From an uncultured Bacteroidales bacterium (lineage in GTDB: Bacteria > Bacteroidota > Bacteroidia > Bacteroidales > CAIXZF01), in NCBI GenBank assembly GCA_903923925.1, contig CAIXZF010000039.1, positions 62,001 to 126,000 of the forward strand: 64,000 nt of DNA, given 5' to 3'. The notes under the pieces are model-generated. The model searched no databases. It had not been told where the DNA came from and saw only the letters and a program-made list of their open reading frames with translations. Positions 14,576-22,893 of this stretch are shown here, piece by piece; positions within the stretch are counted from its first letter, which is position 1; each line of letters starts with the position of its first letter. The translations under genes were made by a program, and so were the position numbers.

Positions 14576-15001
14576 ATGTCATTAGGACTCATCGTAGGGC
14601 AATCACCGAAAGGGGTTGCCCTGCTTTTTAAGAAGTACGGAATAAACGCACCAGTATCCGAGGAAAGCCTTAAAAACGCACTCATTGTTTACAAGCGGCC
14701 TTTTGCTGATGAACTTTATGATCTTGTAATTAATGCTGATTTCTCTGCATCAGATGGAACCGATCAAAAAGACAAATTCGCAGATATCCTAAATCAGAAC
14801 CTGGGACTTTTAACCGGAATCTACACAATTTTAACCGGGAAAACTTTGCCAGGAGTAACCACAGACCCAGCAGCTCCGGAAGTTAAAAAAGAGGATCCCA
14901 AACCTGTTAAAATGTGGTTAGGAATTCCAGTGGCATTGTGGGTAGGTATCGCAATAATATTAATTCTCATTATCATTTTAATGCTTGTCAAAAACAAATA
15001 A
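14576..15001 (+). CDS. C-terminally membrane-anchored virion protein candidate
   Basis: 141 residues. Residues 1-90 are soluble and helical. Residues 95-112 are a proline/charged linker. Residues 115-138 are a strong membrane helix (LGIPVALWVGIAIILILI) followed by KNK. It lies directly after the capsid candidate, separated by a spacer containing eight consecutive C (14563-14570). Likely an internal-membrane protein of the virion. Confidence 0.55.
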   Translation: MSLGLIVGQSPKGVALLFKKYGINAPVSEESLKNALIVYKRPFADELYDLVINADFSASDGTDQKDKFADILNQNLGLLTGIYTILTGKTLPGVTTDPAAPEVKKEDPKPVKMWLGIPVALWVGIAIILILIIILMLVKNK

Positions 15002-15002
15002 C

Positions 15003-15140
15003 ATGGCAACAAAAAAAGGTTCAAAGAAAATTGCATCATTCGGTAAACGAATTATGACTGAGGCTAAGAAGATTCGCAAAGCTCATCCTGGCATGAAGTG
15101 GACAAGTTGTGTTTCGAAGGCCGCTAAAGGCTTAAAGTAA
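15003..15140 (+). CDS. Tiny basic protein, possible DNA-condensing virion peptide
   Basis: 45 residues, ATG at 15003, stop TAA 15138-15140. About 14 Lys/Arg against one acidic residue. Motif IRKAHPGMKWTSCVSKAAKG resembles the short HMG-like P..KW..C/A..A motif of small basic phage and large-virus proteins. Begins 1 bp after the previous stop. Role in condensing packaged DNA or in capsid cement is inferred. Confidence 0.5.
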   Translation: MATKKGSKKIASFGKRIMTEAKKIRKAHPGMKWTSCVSKAAKGLK

Positions 15141-15190
15141 TTCTCAAACATAGACCTCGAGATAATAAACAGCAATATCGGAACTACGAT

Positions 15191-15259
15191 ATGAAGTTTG
15201 AAGATATTAAAATACTGTCTATTTACGAAAAAATTCCAATTGAAAATATACCATTCTAA
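15191..15259 (+). CDS. Possible 22-residue leader peptide
   Basis: An ATG at 15191 opens a 22-codon frame (MKFEDIKILSIYEKIPIENI...) whose TAA overlaps the ATG of the metallopeptidase (TAATG, 15257-15261). The overlap suggests translational coupling, but at this length a chance frame cannot be ruled out. Confidence 0.25.
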   Translation: MKFEDIKILSIYEKIPIENIPF

Positions 15260-16311
15260 TGACCTTTAGTAAAATAACATACGTAGACAATTTGGGATCC
15301 ACCCCGGCAATGGTCAACCATCGCACAGGGGAATTGCTTATTAATACGCCTGTTTTTAATAAACTAAATCCGGATACTCAGGACTTTGTTATGTACCACG
15401 AAGAAGGTCATTTGGTTTTGAATACCAAAGATGAATATTTGGCTGATCAATACGCACTTGCCAAATATATTTCAACCGGGCATCCGCTAAGTAGCAGCAT
15501 CATGGCAATGACCCGTGGTTTTAGTTTTAAAAATCACGATCATGTAAGAAGGTTAAAGGCACATATGAAACGGGTGTATTCTTACGATTATAATATTAAC
15601 AAGAACATGAAGGCAAATCCAGCAAAACTCAACAATTACTTTGCTTATGATGGCTATTCCAGTGTAGATGGTGATCCGATGGGACCACCAACCCTGGAGC
15701 AATCAATGGGTGGTGATCCGCAAGCTTCATCAGATCCAACATACCAGGCAGCTTTGCAGGCAGGTAACGCACTTGGGATTGATACGGATAAAATCAAGGA
15801 AGAAACCCTTAACAATGTGCGTAATCTTTCCTGGAAGGCCCTTCCACCTTTTTCAGGAATTAACAGCCTGTTTATGGCTGTATCAGATATGACAGGAGGT
15901 AAAAAAAGCCCCTGGGATCAAATGACCAGCCCCCAGAAAGACACGTATACAGACGCATCATTAGAAGAATCCTTTAAGCAAAGTAATGTTGCCACAACCC
16001 CGAAAGAATTGTTTGCAATACTGATTGCAAAAGTAGGAGAGGGCGACATGAGTAAATTTTTGGCCGATAACTCCTCATGGTTCCCTAATCATATAGCAAC
16101 TTTTGAGAAAAAATACCTCCAGAAATGGGATCAAATTAAACCTGGTTCTTTTCCAAAAACCAGTTCAGGTTCTACAGTTGCTTCAAGTCCGAAAGACAAG
16201 CTTACATCAGTAAACGATAAGTACAACCTATTCAATATTTTATCGGTAGTAATGGTCGGCATTGCACTTGTATTAATCATGTTCACATTAGGGAGGCATT
16301 ATGGAAAGTAA
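15259..16311 (+). CDS. Membrane-anchored HExxH metallopeptidase-like virion protein
   Basis: 350 residues. The N-terminal domain carries HEEGH at residues 47-51, an HExxH zinc-peptidase motif, followed by a D/E-rich DEYLADQYAL segment (58-67) that could supply the third ligand. The middle (130-180) is Pro/Gly/Gln-rich and probably flexible. Residues 325-345 form a C-terminal membrane helix ending GRHYGK. Anchoring a protease in the viral membrane suggests maturation of capsid proteins or penetration of the host envelope. No close named family recognised beyond the zincin motif. Confidence 0.6.
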   Translation: MTFSKITYVDNLGSTPAMVNHRTGELLINTPVFNKLNPDTQDFVMYHEEGHLVLNTKDEYLADQYALAKYISTGHPLSSSIMAMTRGFSFKNHDHVRRLKAHMKRVYSYDYNINKNMKANPAKLNNYFAYDGYSSVDGDPMGPPTLEQSMGGDPQASSDPTYQAALQAGNALGIDTDKIKEETLNNVRNLSWKALPPFSGINSLFMAVSDMTGGKKSPWDQMTSPQKDTYTDASLEESFKQSNVATTPKELFAILIAKVGEGDMSKFLADNSSWFPNHIATFEKKYLQKWDQIKPGSFPKTSSGSTVASSPKDKLTSVNDKYNLFNILSVVMVGIALVLIMFTLGRHYGK

Positions 16312-16390
16312 AAGACGGCCATATATTAATCATTGGAATAAACAATACCAGGGATTTTCACAATTTGGAGAAGACCCATCGAGACCCTGA
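16301..16390 (+). CDS. Tiny aromatic protein, unknown
   Basis: 29 residues (MESKRRPYINHWNKQYQG...), ATG at 16301 overlapping the peptidase gene by 11 bp and preceded by a GGGAGG ribosome-binding site at 16291-16296, which favours translation. No function recognised. Confidence 0.4.
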   Translation: MESKRRPYINHWNKQYQGFSQFGEDPSRP

Positions 16391-16420
16391 GCAGTAATAA
16401 CCCCAACACCATATATTAAA

Positions 16421-16522
16421 ATGAAAAGCAAAACCACAATTATCATTATTGCTGCAATATTCGTTGTGCTGGCAATAGCCGCATTTTTCGTAGGTCGCAA
16501 AATGACAAAGACAAAACAGTAA
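16421..16522 (+). CDS. 33-residue single-span membrane protein
   Basis: ATG 16421, TAA 16520-16522. One membrane helix (TIIIIAAIFVVLAIAAFFVG) with a basic C-terminal tail RKMTKTKQ. Sits 1 bp before the next gene. Part of the series of tiny membrane proteins in the late operon. Confidence 0.55.
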   Translation: MKSKTTIIIIAAIFVVLAIAAFFVGRKMTKTKQ

Positions 16523-16523
16523 G

Positions 16524-16946
16524 ATGAAACCACTCGCTTATTTATATATCGGAATGGTCGCCATCATTTTATTGATAGTAATTTTCTTTGTTGGTAAGGC
16601 ATATGGTAAAAACCTGCCACCAAAAGAAGTTCCTGTTCCTTTAGACCCCGGCACTGGCGGAACGTCAACATTTGACCCCACCGCTTTAACAGATAGATTA
16701 TTCCGGGATATGGACGGTATTCAGTTGAATATTTTTGATCGGGATATGGATGCGTACAATACGTTAAACAGCCTGTCAGATACCGATTTTGTGAAGGTTA
16801 TGAATGACTGGGATAAACGGTATTATGCCAGAAGTAAAGAAACTTTGTTCCAGGCATTCCAGGGAGAATGGTTTTACGAAACTGCAAAAAACCTTAATGA
16901 AAGTCTTATTAAACGATTTACACGATTAGAAGCTACAAGAAAATGA
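16524..16946 (+). CDS. Membrane-anchored annexin-like protein
   Basis: 140 residues: N-terminal membrane helix (residues 5-27), a Pro/Gly linker, then a helical domain around AYNTLNSLSDTDFVKVMNDWDKRYY and FQAFQGEWF that resembles one annexin-type repeat. Such domains occur in Bacteroidota phage proteins and may contact lipid; function unproven. Its stop overlaps the next ATG by 4 bp. Confidence 0.5.
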   Translation: MKPLAYLYIGMVAIILLIVIFFVGKAYGKNLPPKEVPVPLDPGTGGTSTFDPTALTDRLFRDMDGIQLNIFDRDMDAYNTLNSLSDTDFVKVMNDWDKRYYARSKETLFQAFQGEWFYETAKNLNESLIKRFTRLEATRK

Positions 16947-17296
16947 AAAAGAAAGTAATTTTTATCATTATCGGCATTGTTGCCATTATTGGCATTATCC
17001 TTTTTGTTCGTTCAAAAAAGAAAAAAGCCCTAGCTAGCCAACTGCCAGAAGCAAAACCGGTAACACCATCGGCAACACCCAAAGAGTTGACCTATCCACC
17101 AAAAAATGGAGCCAGGTCGCCGCTAATTACAGATCTTCAAAAAGGACTTAACCGGCAGGGAGCAAAACTTACTGTAGATGGAATTTGGGGCGCAAATACC
17201 GCACAAGCACTTGATTCTTATATGGATATTCAAAACTTTATAGTAAAAGATGAAGACAGCCTACGTGCAATTATCAGACAACTTGTTCCAGTATAA
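16943..17296 (+). CDS. Membrane-anchored peptidoglycan-binding (PG_binding_1) protein
   Basis: 117 residues: N-terminal membrane helix (residues 4-22, IFIIIGIVAIIGIILFV), a basic KKKK stretch, a Pro/Thr-rich linker, then a PG_binding_1-like domain at about 55-95 with the diagnostic DLQKGLNRQG and VDGIWGANTAQAL. It would tether the viral membrane or a vertex complex to the cell wall during entry or lysis. Overlaps the previous gene by 4 bp. Confidence 0.75.
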   Translation: MKKKVIFIIIGIVAIIGIILFVRSKKKKALASQLPEAKPVTPSATPKELTYPPKNGARSPLITDLQKGLNRQGAKLTVDGIWGANTAQALDSYMDIQNFIVKDEDSLRAIIRQLVPV

Positions 17297-17298
17297 CC

Positions 17299-17445
17299 AT
17301 GATTGACGCAAATCAATTTTTCAAACTTCCTGAACTGTCAACGGCTGTAACTTTTGACACAGCAGGAATAATTAACATCGTTGCCGGTCTGGCAATTCTG
17401 GCTGTAATCATTATCCTGGTAATCCAAATAACAAAGCATATATGA
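17299..17445 (+). CDS. 48-residue single-span membrane protein
   Basis: ATG 17299, TGA 17443-17445. A 20-residue amphipathic start is followed by one membrane helix (IINIVAGLAILAVIIILVIQ) and a short ITKHI tail. Its stop overlaps the next ATG (ATGA). The layout, soluble amphipathic start plus C-terminal span, resembles small phage membrane proteins. Confidence 0.55.
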   Translation: MIDANQFFKLPELSTAVTFDTAGIINIVAGLAILAVIIILVIQITKHI

Positions 17446-17546
17446 ACTGGAAAATAGTTTTGTTGATCGTCTCAGCAATCGCAGCATTTTTCCTATACAA
17501 GGAAAATCAAAAACTAAAAGCCGAAATCATTAAGCTTAAAAAGTAA
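17442..17546 (+). CDS. 34-residue membrane/coiled protein
   Basis: ATG 17442 overlaps the previous stop; its TAA overlaps the endolysin ATG (TAATG, 17544-17548). One N-terminal membrane helix (IVLLIVSAIAAFFLY) followed by a charged helix KENQKLKAEIIKLKK. Coupling to the endolysin suggests a holin-like or spanin-like accessory, but it could be a virion membrane protein. Confidence 0.5.
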   Translation: MNWKIVLLIVSAIAAFFLYKENQKLKAEIIKLKK

Positions 17547-18109
17547 TGACAGCATCATTTGAAAAAGCAGTTGAAATTATCCTGGAGAATGAAGGCGGTT
17601 ATGTAAATAATCCTTTAGACCCAGGTGGCGAAACTAAATACGGGATTTCGAAACGCACCTATCCGAATATTGATATTAAAAATCTGACAAAGGAAGGTGC
17701 AAAAGAAATCTATTATCGTGATTTTTGGATGCCATTGAAACTGACGAATCTTACAGACAAGAACTTATCTCTTCACGTGTTTGATATGGGCGTGAATGCA
17801 GGGAAAAGCCGTGCAGTAAAGATTTTACAGAAGATTGTTATGGTTCCTGAAGATGGAATTATGGGCAACGATACAATTGCAGCTGCAAACAATTCTTTTA
17901 AGGATCTCGCTACGCTTTATTCAAATGCCAGGAAAGAATTCTATACCAATCTTGCAAAGTCGGGTTCATATAGTGCTTTTTTAAAAGGATGGTTAAACAG
18001 AGTATTATCAGTTGATAAAAAAAAAAAAAACATGAAAATCCTTGAAATATCAATTGCAGTAGTTCTCATAATTATCGCTGTTTATTTTCTATACAGAAAT
18101 CTTAAATAA
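17546..18109 (+). CDS. GH108-family endolysin, in frame with a C-terminal membrane tail
   Basis: 187 residues. Residues 1-155 are a GH108 N-acetylmuramidase: ENEGGYVNNPLDPGGETKYGI at 14-34 with catalytic Glu16, an IYYRDFWMP motif, and a C-terminal part resembling the PG-binding half (EDGIMGNDTIAAAN). It cleaves peptidoglycan for lysis or entry. A run of 14 A (18017-18030) then joins it in frame to MKILEISIAVVLIIIAVYFLY, a membrane helix starting with its own ATG at 18032. Gain or loss of one A would end the endolysin at once, leaving the small membrane protein to be translated separately. Confidence 0.85.
   Translation: MTASFEKAVEIILENEGGYVNNPLDPGGETKYGISKRTYPNIDIKNLTKEGAKEIYYRDFWMPLKLTNLTDKNLSLHVFDMGVNAGKSRAVKILQKIVMVPEDGIMGNDTIAAANNSFKDLATLYSNARKEFYTNLAKSGSYSAFLKGWLNRVLSVDKKKKNMKILEISIAVVLIIIAVYFLYRNLK
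18017..18030 (+). repeat. Fourteen-base poly-A tract inside the endolysin frame
   Basis: Fourteen consecutive A. The present length fuses the endolysin to a membrane segment; 13 or 15 A would each produce a stop codon within a few codons. Prone to polymerase slippage and also to sequencing error. Confidence 0.9.
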
Positions 18110-18117
18110 AGCCATGT

Positions 18118-18510
18118 ATGTCATTCTCTTCAGTTACGAGCGATTTATTATTGTCAATCCTGGAAAAATTAGGAGGTAGTATGGCAGATGTAGAAAATAG
18201 ATATTTGAATACTACTGATGACATTTTGTATGCCATTCTGCAAAAATTAACCGTTGGTGGAGATGGTGGCGGCACTGTAACCTATGATGGATCTGTGAGA
18301 GCCGCCGGGAATGTTGCTTTATTGAAAGGTGATAATACCGTGCATTTTACCTCAGATATTGGATTTACTGATTATATCGTAATACCGTTTGCCGTAAGCA
18401 ATATTTACGGGGATGTCGGATTTTTGATAAGCAATAAATCCTCAGATTCATTTGATATCGCAGTGTTAGAAGATTGTGTTTTGGATTATGCAGTACTTAA
18501 AAAAGTGTAG
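18118..18510 (+). CDS. Small beta-rich structural protein, spike-base or fibre candidate
   Basis: 130 residues. The N-terminal 45 residues are helical; a GGDGGGTVTYDG hinge leads to a strand-rich C-terminal domain (LLKGDNTVHFTSDIGFTDYIVIPF). Such helix-Gly-beta designs are common in phage fibre adaptors. It lies immediately upstream of the large spike gene, suggesting a partner. No family recognised. Confidence 0.45.
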   Translation: MSFSSVTSDLLLSILEKLGGSMADVENRYLNTTDDILYAILQKLTVGGDGGGTVTYDGSVRAAGNVALLKGDNTVHFTSDIGFTDYIVIPFAVSNIYGDVGFLISNKSSDSFDIAVLEDCVLDYAVLKKV

Positions 18511-18511
18511 T

Positions 18512-21500
18512 ATGAAGAAAGTCGTTATGATATTATTGCTCTTTACTGTAAGCATTACAGGATATTCGCAACTTGACCTGGTTAAAAGAGATATCAGGGT
18601 TCAGCGTAATTTCTATTTACAAAACATACCTTCAAACGACACGGCGATTTTGTTTGTAAAGTCAGATGGAAGAGTAGACACCATAAGTACAAATGACCTT
18701 GCAGGAATAGTGTTGAATGAAATTATTAATGATACAAGCCTGTGGAATAGTCTGATTACGGAATTAAGCCAGGACACTACCCTGATAAATAATATTGCCT
18801 ATTCACTATCAACTGATACAAGTTTTTTAAATGCAATAAGTAGTTTTTTACAGACGGATACGAATTTGTTTAATGCAATCAGTAATTTTTTACAGACAGA
18901 TACCAGTTTATTTTTATCCGTCAGCAACTATCTACAGAGCGACACCGCTCTTTTTAATGCGATGCAGCAATATTTGTCAAACGATACATCCCTTTTTAAT
19001 TTCACTAACAATACGTATTATAACGTAAACCTTGATAGTCTGTTAGCCAATGATTCAAGTATGTTTGCTTATCTTGATTCTTTGATTTCGGCACACATAA
19101 ACGATAGTTTAAATGTCTTTTCAGATCGTTGGATAAGAAACCAGCAATTTGGTGCGCCCGGACTACAGTCTGCATATGCGAGAATAACAGGGCCTTTTGT
19201 CATAGATGGTTTTTTGAAATCTAAATATTTGGTCGTTAGTGATGCAAATGTAGGAGGGGGTGGGAGCTTTACTGTTATCGGCAACTCTCAATTTAAAGGA
19301 ACAACGTATATTGAACCAGATAACCTTGGTTGGCCAGAAAATGTTTCCACTGGAGGCAGAAGGGGATACTTTCTTGCGAATACTGCTTTTGAAAAATGGG
19401 ATGGAAGGGTAAAAACCCTCAAGCTGGAAAATGGTTATATGCGTGAGAGCTGGACACGTCTTGATTCTTTGAATTTTGCTGACAGTTTTTTTATACAATA
19501 TTGCAATGGTTGTGCGCTTGAAAGTGGCTATTTGCAGAACGGTGATACCCTGGTAATTGACACCACAGTAAACACCTGCGGAACAACCCGTACAAGTGGA
19601 GATACATTGTTTTTATGCAGCGATACTATAGTAATGTATTCCAATGGGTATTGGACAAAAGCCGGAAACAAGATCCATACATCCGGAACATGGTTTGCAG
19701 GTATTAATAATACAAATCCTCAATTTCAGCTGCATGTGGGTGGTACATCTTTTAGTGATGGAACAATGTTTGCCAAAGGTGCAAATGGTGATGCCGATGG
19801 AAATGGCGGCGTTTTTGCCAATGATGCCTTAGCTGTAGGTAAGTTTCTTTTCAACAAAAGACCATGGTCTAATAATCTTGTAAATGGTGATGCGGATGGT
19901 GATGGGCTCTTGACCCTTCAGGATGCCTCTGCAATAATAAAACGTTTTACAATGACTTATCCGACTGATGACAGTATGCACAACCAAACAAAAAGGCTTA
20001 CAGGAAGTGTAATTGCATCAAATGATTTAATTGGTTCGGCTAAAATTCCACGCCAATTAATTGTTGGGAGCAGATATTATACTGATGCCAATACCTATTC
20101 TGCAAACCTTGACAGTGTGCCAGCTATAACAGGAACGGGGCGCACAACATTTCTCTCTAATCCTTATTTTAACTCTTCGTTGGTCATCGACTATTCCAAA
20201 TCGCTTGTACAAAAAATGAACACCGGAAGAATCGGTATTGGTACAGGGAATCCTTCGGCAAAGCTTGATGTAAACGGATATGTCAAAATAGATTCACTTG
20301 CTGAAGTAACAGATGCAGGGGCACTGTTTTTAGCCAGGGATCCTGCTACTAAAATTATTGGGTGGAAAGCTCCCACTTCAGGAAGCAGTTCAACGTCTCC
20401 CATGTCTAACAATATTTATGTGGATGTGAGAAGCGGCAATGATGCAACAGCAAGAAGAGGCGATATTACAAGACCTTTTTTAACATTAAGAGCAGCAATC
20501 GATTCCTTTGCAATAGGTTCTTGCATAGTCGTATTCCCTGGGACTTACAATGTAGAATTAACAAGCAATTCAAATGAAGGACTAAATCTCATTCGCAAAA
20601 GTGATGGTACTTATATTGATGGAATAAAATATTATTTTTATCCTGGGGCAAGAGTTATTAAATCTGGAGCAAAAGAACTGTGCGTTGGTACAACAACAAT
20701 TGAAACAAAGATACTTGGATATGGCACATTCATAAAAAATACAACAGCATCCAGTATAACATTCGGAACTGTATTTAATATAAATGGTCCAATTCATATC
20801 CAGTATGATACAATAATGTCAACAGTTGGTCAGGGTGTATGGATACAGAATTCGACTGTTAGAAAATATTGTAAGATGTCAGGTAATTTTCTTATTTCTT
20901 CAGCATCTTCAGCATTGATAGTAGGAGATTACACCACATTGAATATAGATGGTGGTACTATAAGTACAACTGCTTCTACTTATTCGATACAAGTTAATGG
21001 AAGTGGAACTCTTTCTGAATCCGCAAAAGCGCAGTTGAATATAAATTCAAGAGTTATCGGTGCTGTCAGTGGATACGCATTGATTTTTATGTATAGGACA
21101 AATTTGACAGGAACCGTAGATATTTCAGATTGGACTAATGCGGCATCTCAAGTTTTCTATGTATATGATTTGTCTTATATTGATGTTTCTGTGAAAAATC
21201 AAACACCTACAACATCATGCATCTTAATTGAGAATATTTACAGAGCATATGCTAATATTAGATTGGCTAATTGTAATGGAACAATGGTTATAAAATCATC
21301 AAACATTGGTACTATTAGAATAAATAGAGAACAAAGTTCATTATTAGCTTTGTCAGCTATTGTAACATCTGGCAAGATATATATTACAGGCGGTGATTTC
21401 CTTGGGAATGCAGTAAACGGCACAACTACATTTGATATATCTGGGGGAACATTATATTTGATAGGACCTTTTTCATTAGGCGAATGTTTCTATTCAAGCG

Positions 21501-22240
21501 TTATCTCTGGTACTGGTACTTTGTCAATAAATGGTAAAATTGATATTACTTTATCGCACTATAATGTATTAGGAAGTATCATAATGAAAACTGGTTCTAC
21601 GTTAATTCTTGAGTCCGGATGCCAGTTAAAGTTTATTGATAACAATTACGGATTTCCTGGTATAGAAATTCAAGGAAGTGTTACAATAATTGATAAGGGG
21701 TGTGTCATTCAATCTGGTACAACCAATTATTCAATAAGGGCGGTGACTGGTGTTGTTGCTTCGACTGATACAGTTGCGGTAACTTATTACAATATAACAT
21801 CTAACTCATTTGCAAATAAACCAATCTATAGTTGTGCAAGGAACCAAGGAGGTAATCTATGGTTTCAAGACCATGCAGGATATGACTATTCAGCAGCTAA
21901 CAAAACATTCCAGATGTCAAGCAAGACACAACCTACTACACAAACTATAACCCTTGACGCAAATTGCACTACCGTTCAACAACAGATTGACCACATAAAT
22001 GCCAAATTATCAGCAGCAGGGATTACTGATGTGATTTGTGGAACGGGTACAGCCGGAGATAATCGTTATATTGAATTTAGAACCAAACCCCTTGGTACTT
22101 ATCAAGAATATTATACACTTGGAAGTGGTACTGCGGTAACATTATGGGGCATGACAGCAAAACAATACAAGTCCTCTATTTACAAGCAGATATCCGAAGG
22201 AGGTAATCTTATAGTAGATCCAAAAATAAAAATATATTAA
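18512..22240 (+). CDS. Large secreted-type spike/receptor-binding protein with repeats, dockerin-like and beta-helix regions
   Basis: 1242-1243 residues from the ATG at 18512. Residues 1-20 look like a signal peptide ending GYSQ. Residues about 72-165 contain six to seven 14-residue repeats of the form DTxLFNAIxxxLQx, a likely trimeric coil. Residues about 426-485 hold two calcium-loop motifs (DADGNG, GDADGDGLLTLQD) like a dockerin pair. Around 573 is GIGTGNPSAKLDVNG, common in fibre proteins. From about 633 (NIYVDVRSGND...RPFLTLRAAI) a pectin-lyase-like beta-helix runs to about 1100. This is the architecture of a host-recognition or polysaccharide-degrading spike. No catalytic residues could be assigned. 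Confidence 0.65.
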   Translation: MKKVVMILLLFTVSITGYSQLDLVKRDIRVQRNFYLQNIPSNDTAILFVKSDGRVDTISTNDLAGIVLNEIINDTSLWNSLITELSQDTTLINNIAYSLSTDTSFLNAISSFLQTDTNLFNAISNFLQTDTSLFLSVSNYLQSDTALFNAMQQYLSNDTSLFNFTNNTYYNVNLDSLLANDSSMFAYLDSLISAHINDSLNVFSDRWIRNQQFGAPGLQSAYARITGPFVIDGFLKSKYLVVSDANVGGGGSFTVIGNSQFKGTTYIEPDNLGWPENVSTGGRRGYFLANTAFEKWDGRVKTLKLENGYMRESWTRLDSLNFADSFFIQYCNGCALESGYLQNGDTLVIDTTVNTCGTTRTSGDTLFLCSDTIVMYSNGYWTKAGNKIHTSGTWFAGINNTNPQFQLHVGGTSFSDGTMFAKGANGDADGNGGVFANDALAVGKFLFNKRPWSNNLVNGDADGDGLLTLQDASAIIKRFTMTYPTDDSMHNQTKRLTGSVIASNDLIGSAKIPRQLIVGSRYYTDANTYSANLDSVPAITGTGRTTFLSNPYFNSSLVIDYSKSLVQKMNTGRIGIGTGNPSAKLDVNGYVKIDSLAEVTDAGALFLARDPATKIIGWKAPTSGSSSTSPMSNNIYVDVRSGNDATARRGDITRPFLTLRAAIDSFAIGSCIVVFPGTYNVELTSNSNEGLNLIRKSDGTYIDGIKYYFYPGARVIKSGAKELCVGTTTIETKILGYGTFIKNTTASSITFGTVFNINGPIHIQYDTIMSTVGQGVWIQNSTVRKYCKMSGNFLISSASSALIVGDYTTLNIDGGTISTTASTYSIQVNGSGTLSESAKAQLNINSRVIGAVSGYALIFMYRTNLTGTVDISDWTNAASQVFYVYDLSYIDVSVKNQTPTTSCILIENIYRAYANIRLANCNGTMVIKSSNIGTIRINREQSSLLALSAIVTSGKIYITGGDFLGNAVNGTTTFDISGGTLYLIGPFSLGECFYSSVISGTGTLSINGKIDITLSHYNVLGSIIMKTGSTLILESGCQLKFIDNNYGFPGIEIQGSVTIIDKGCVIQSGTTNYSIRAVTGVVASTDTVAVTYYNITSNSFANKPIYSCARNQGGNLWFQDHAGYDYSAANKTFQMSSKTQPTTQTITLDANCTTVQQQIDHINAKLSAAGITDVICGTGTAGDNRYIEFRTKPLGTYQEYYTLGSGTAVTLWGMTAKQYKSSIYKQISEGGNLIVDPKIKIY
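18725..19007 (+). repeat. 42-bp coding repeats in the spike gene
   Basis: Encodes six to seven imperfect copies of a 14-residue unit with the core DT(S/N/A)LFNAIS and a conserved YL/FLQ end. The copies around 18840-18960 are nearly identical at the DNA level, so copy number may vary by recombination. Confidence 0.7.
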
Positions 22241-22242
22241 CC

Positions 22243-22617
22243 ATGAAAAAACTGATCTTGATCTTAGTATTTCTGCCAATATTTGGAATGTCTCAGACAT
22301 TGAACTTCATTAATTATTTCAAAGCCTCTGATTCTATCAATGTAGGTTATGATGTTAATGGGAAAGATACTTCAATGTTTATTCTAAAATCTAATTGCCA
22401 GTCTTATCAGTCAGCCGTTCAGGTTTTCCGCATGGACACCCTTACAAATGTTCTCATTCAGATTAACAAGTCAATGACCTTCGGAGAACCGGAAAGGATA
22501 TTGGCTTATGGAGACCACGGTGGACTGAAAATAATCAACCTGCAAGATTTACCAACTCAGGCAAAACAGATTCTTGAAGGGTTTAAACAGGAGGTTGCAA
22601 CCAAAATTGAAAATTAA
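22243..22617 (+). CDS. Secreted small protein, unknown
   Basis: 124 residues beginning with a clear signal peptide (KKLILILVFLPIFGMSQ). The rest is soluble and mixed, with no recognised domain. It starts 2 bp after the spike gene and precedes the lysis set. A host-envelope or spike-chaperone role is possible. Confidence 0.5.
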   Translation: MKKLILILVFLPIFGMSQTLNFINYFKASDSINVGYDVNGKDTSMFILKSNCQSYQSAVQVFRMDTLTNVLIQINKSMTFGEPERILAYGDHGGLKIINLQDLPTQAKQILEGFKQEVATKIEN

Positions 22618-22647
22618 ATTAATGCTAACCATAAAATATAAATAATC

Positions 22648-22893
22648 ATGTTCCAACAACTGAAAATATCATTTAAAAACTGGAAAACGACAGCAATCGG
22701 AATCTTCGGTTTAATACTCACTTTTGTTTTAACTGAGGCAAAAATAACACCTGATGACCAGGCTAATATTCTTGCTGTTTTTAAATTTACATTGACTAAT
22801 CCTGAAACTCTTTTACCATTGGTATTAAGCATCCTGAAAATGTTTTACAGTCATGACCCAATTAAGCAACAGCTAACCAGTAAGGAGGGATAA
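22648..22893 (+). CDS. Holin-like membrane protein
   Basis: 81 residues with two hydrophobic helices: residues 15-33 (TAIGIFGLILTFVLT) and about 50-68 (TLLPLVLSILKMFYS), a charged N-terminal start and a hydrophilic tail. The form LKISFKNWKTTAIGI..GLI resembles small Bacteroidota phage holins. Holins form membrane holes that release the endolysin. Its stop codon overlaps the next start. Confidence 0.6.
   Translation: MFQQLKISFKNWKTTAIGIFGLILTFVLTEAKITPDDQANILAVFKFTLTNPETLLPLVLSILKMFYSHDPIKQQLTSKEG

Noticed and set aside
19644..19832. Short frames antisense to or overlapping the spike, gyrA, lon and other long genes
   Set aside because: They lie inside clearly coding genes, lack ribosome-binding sites and give low-complexity or frame-shadow sequences.
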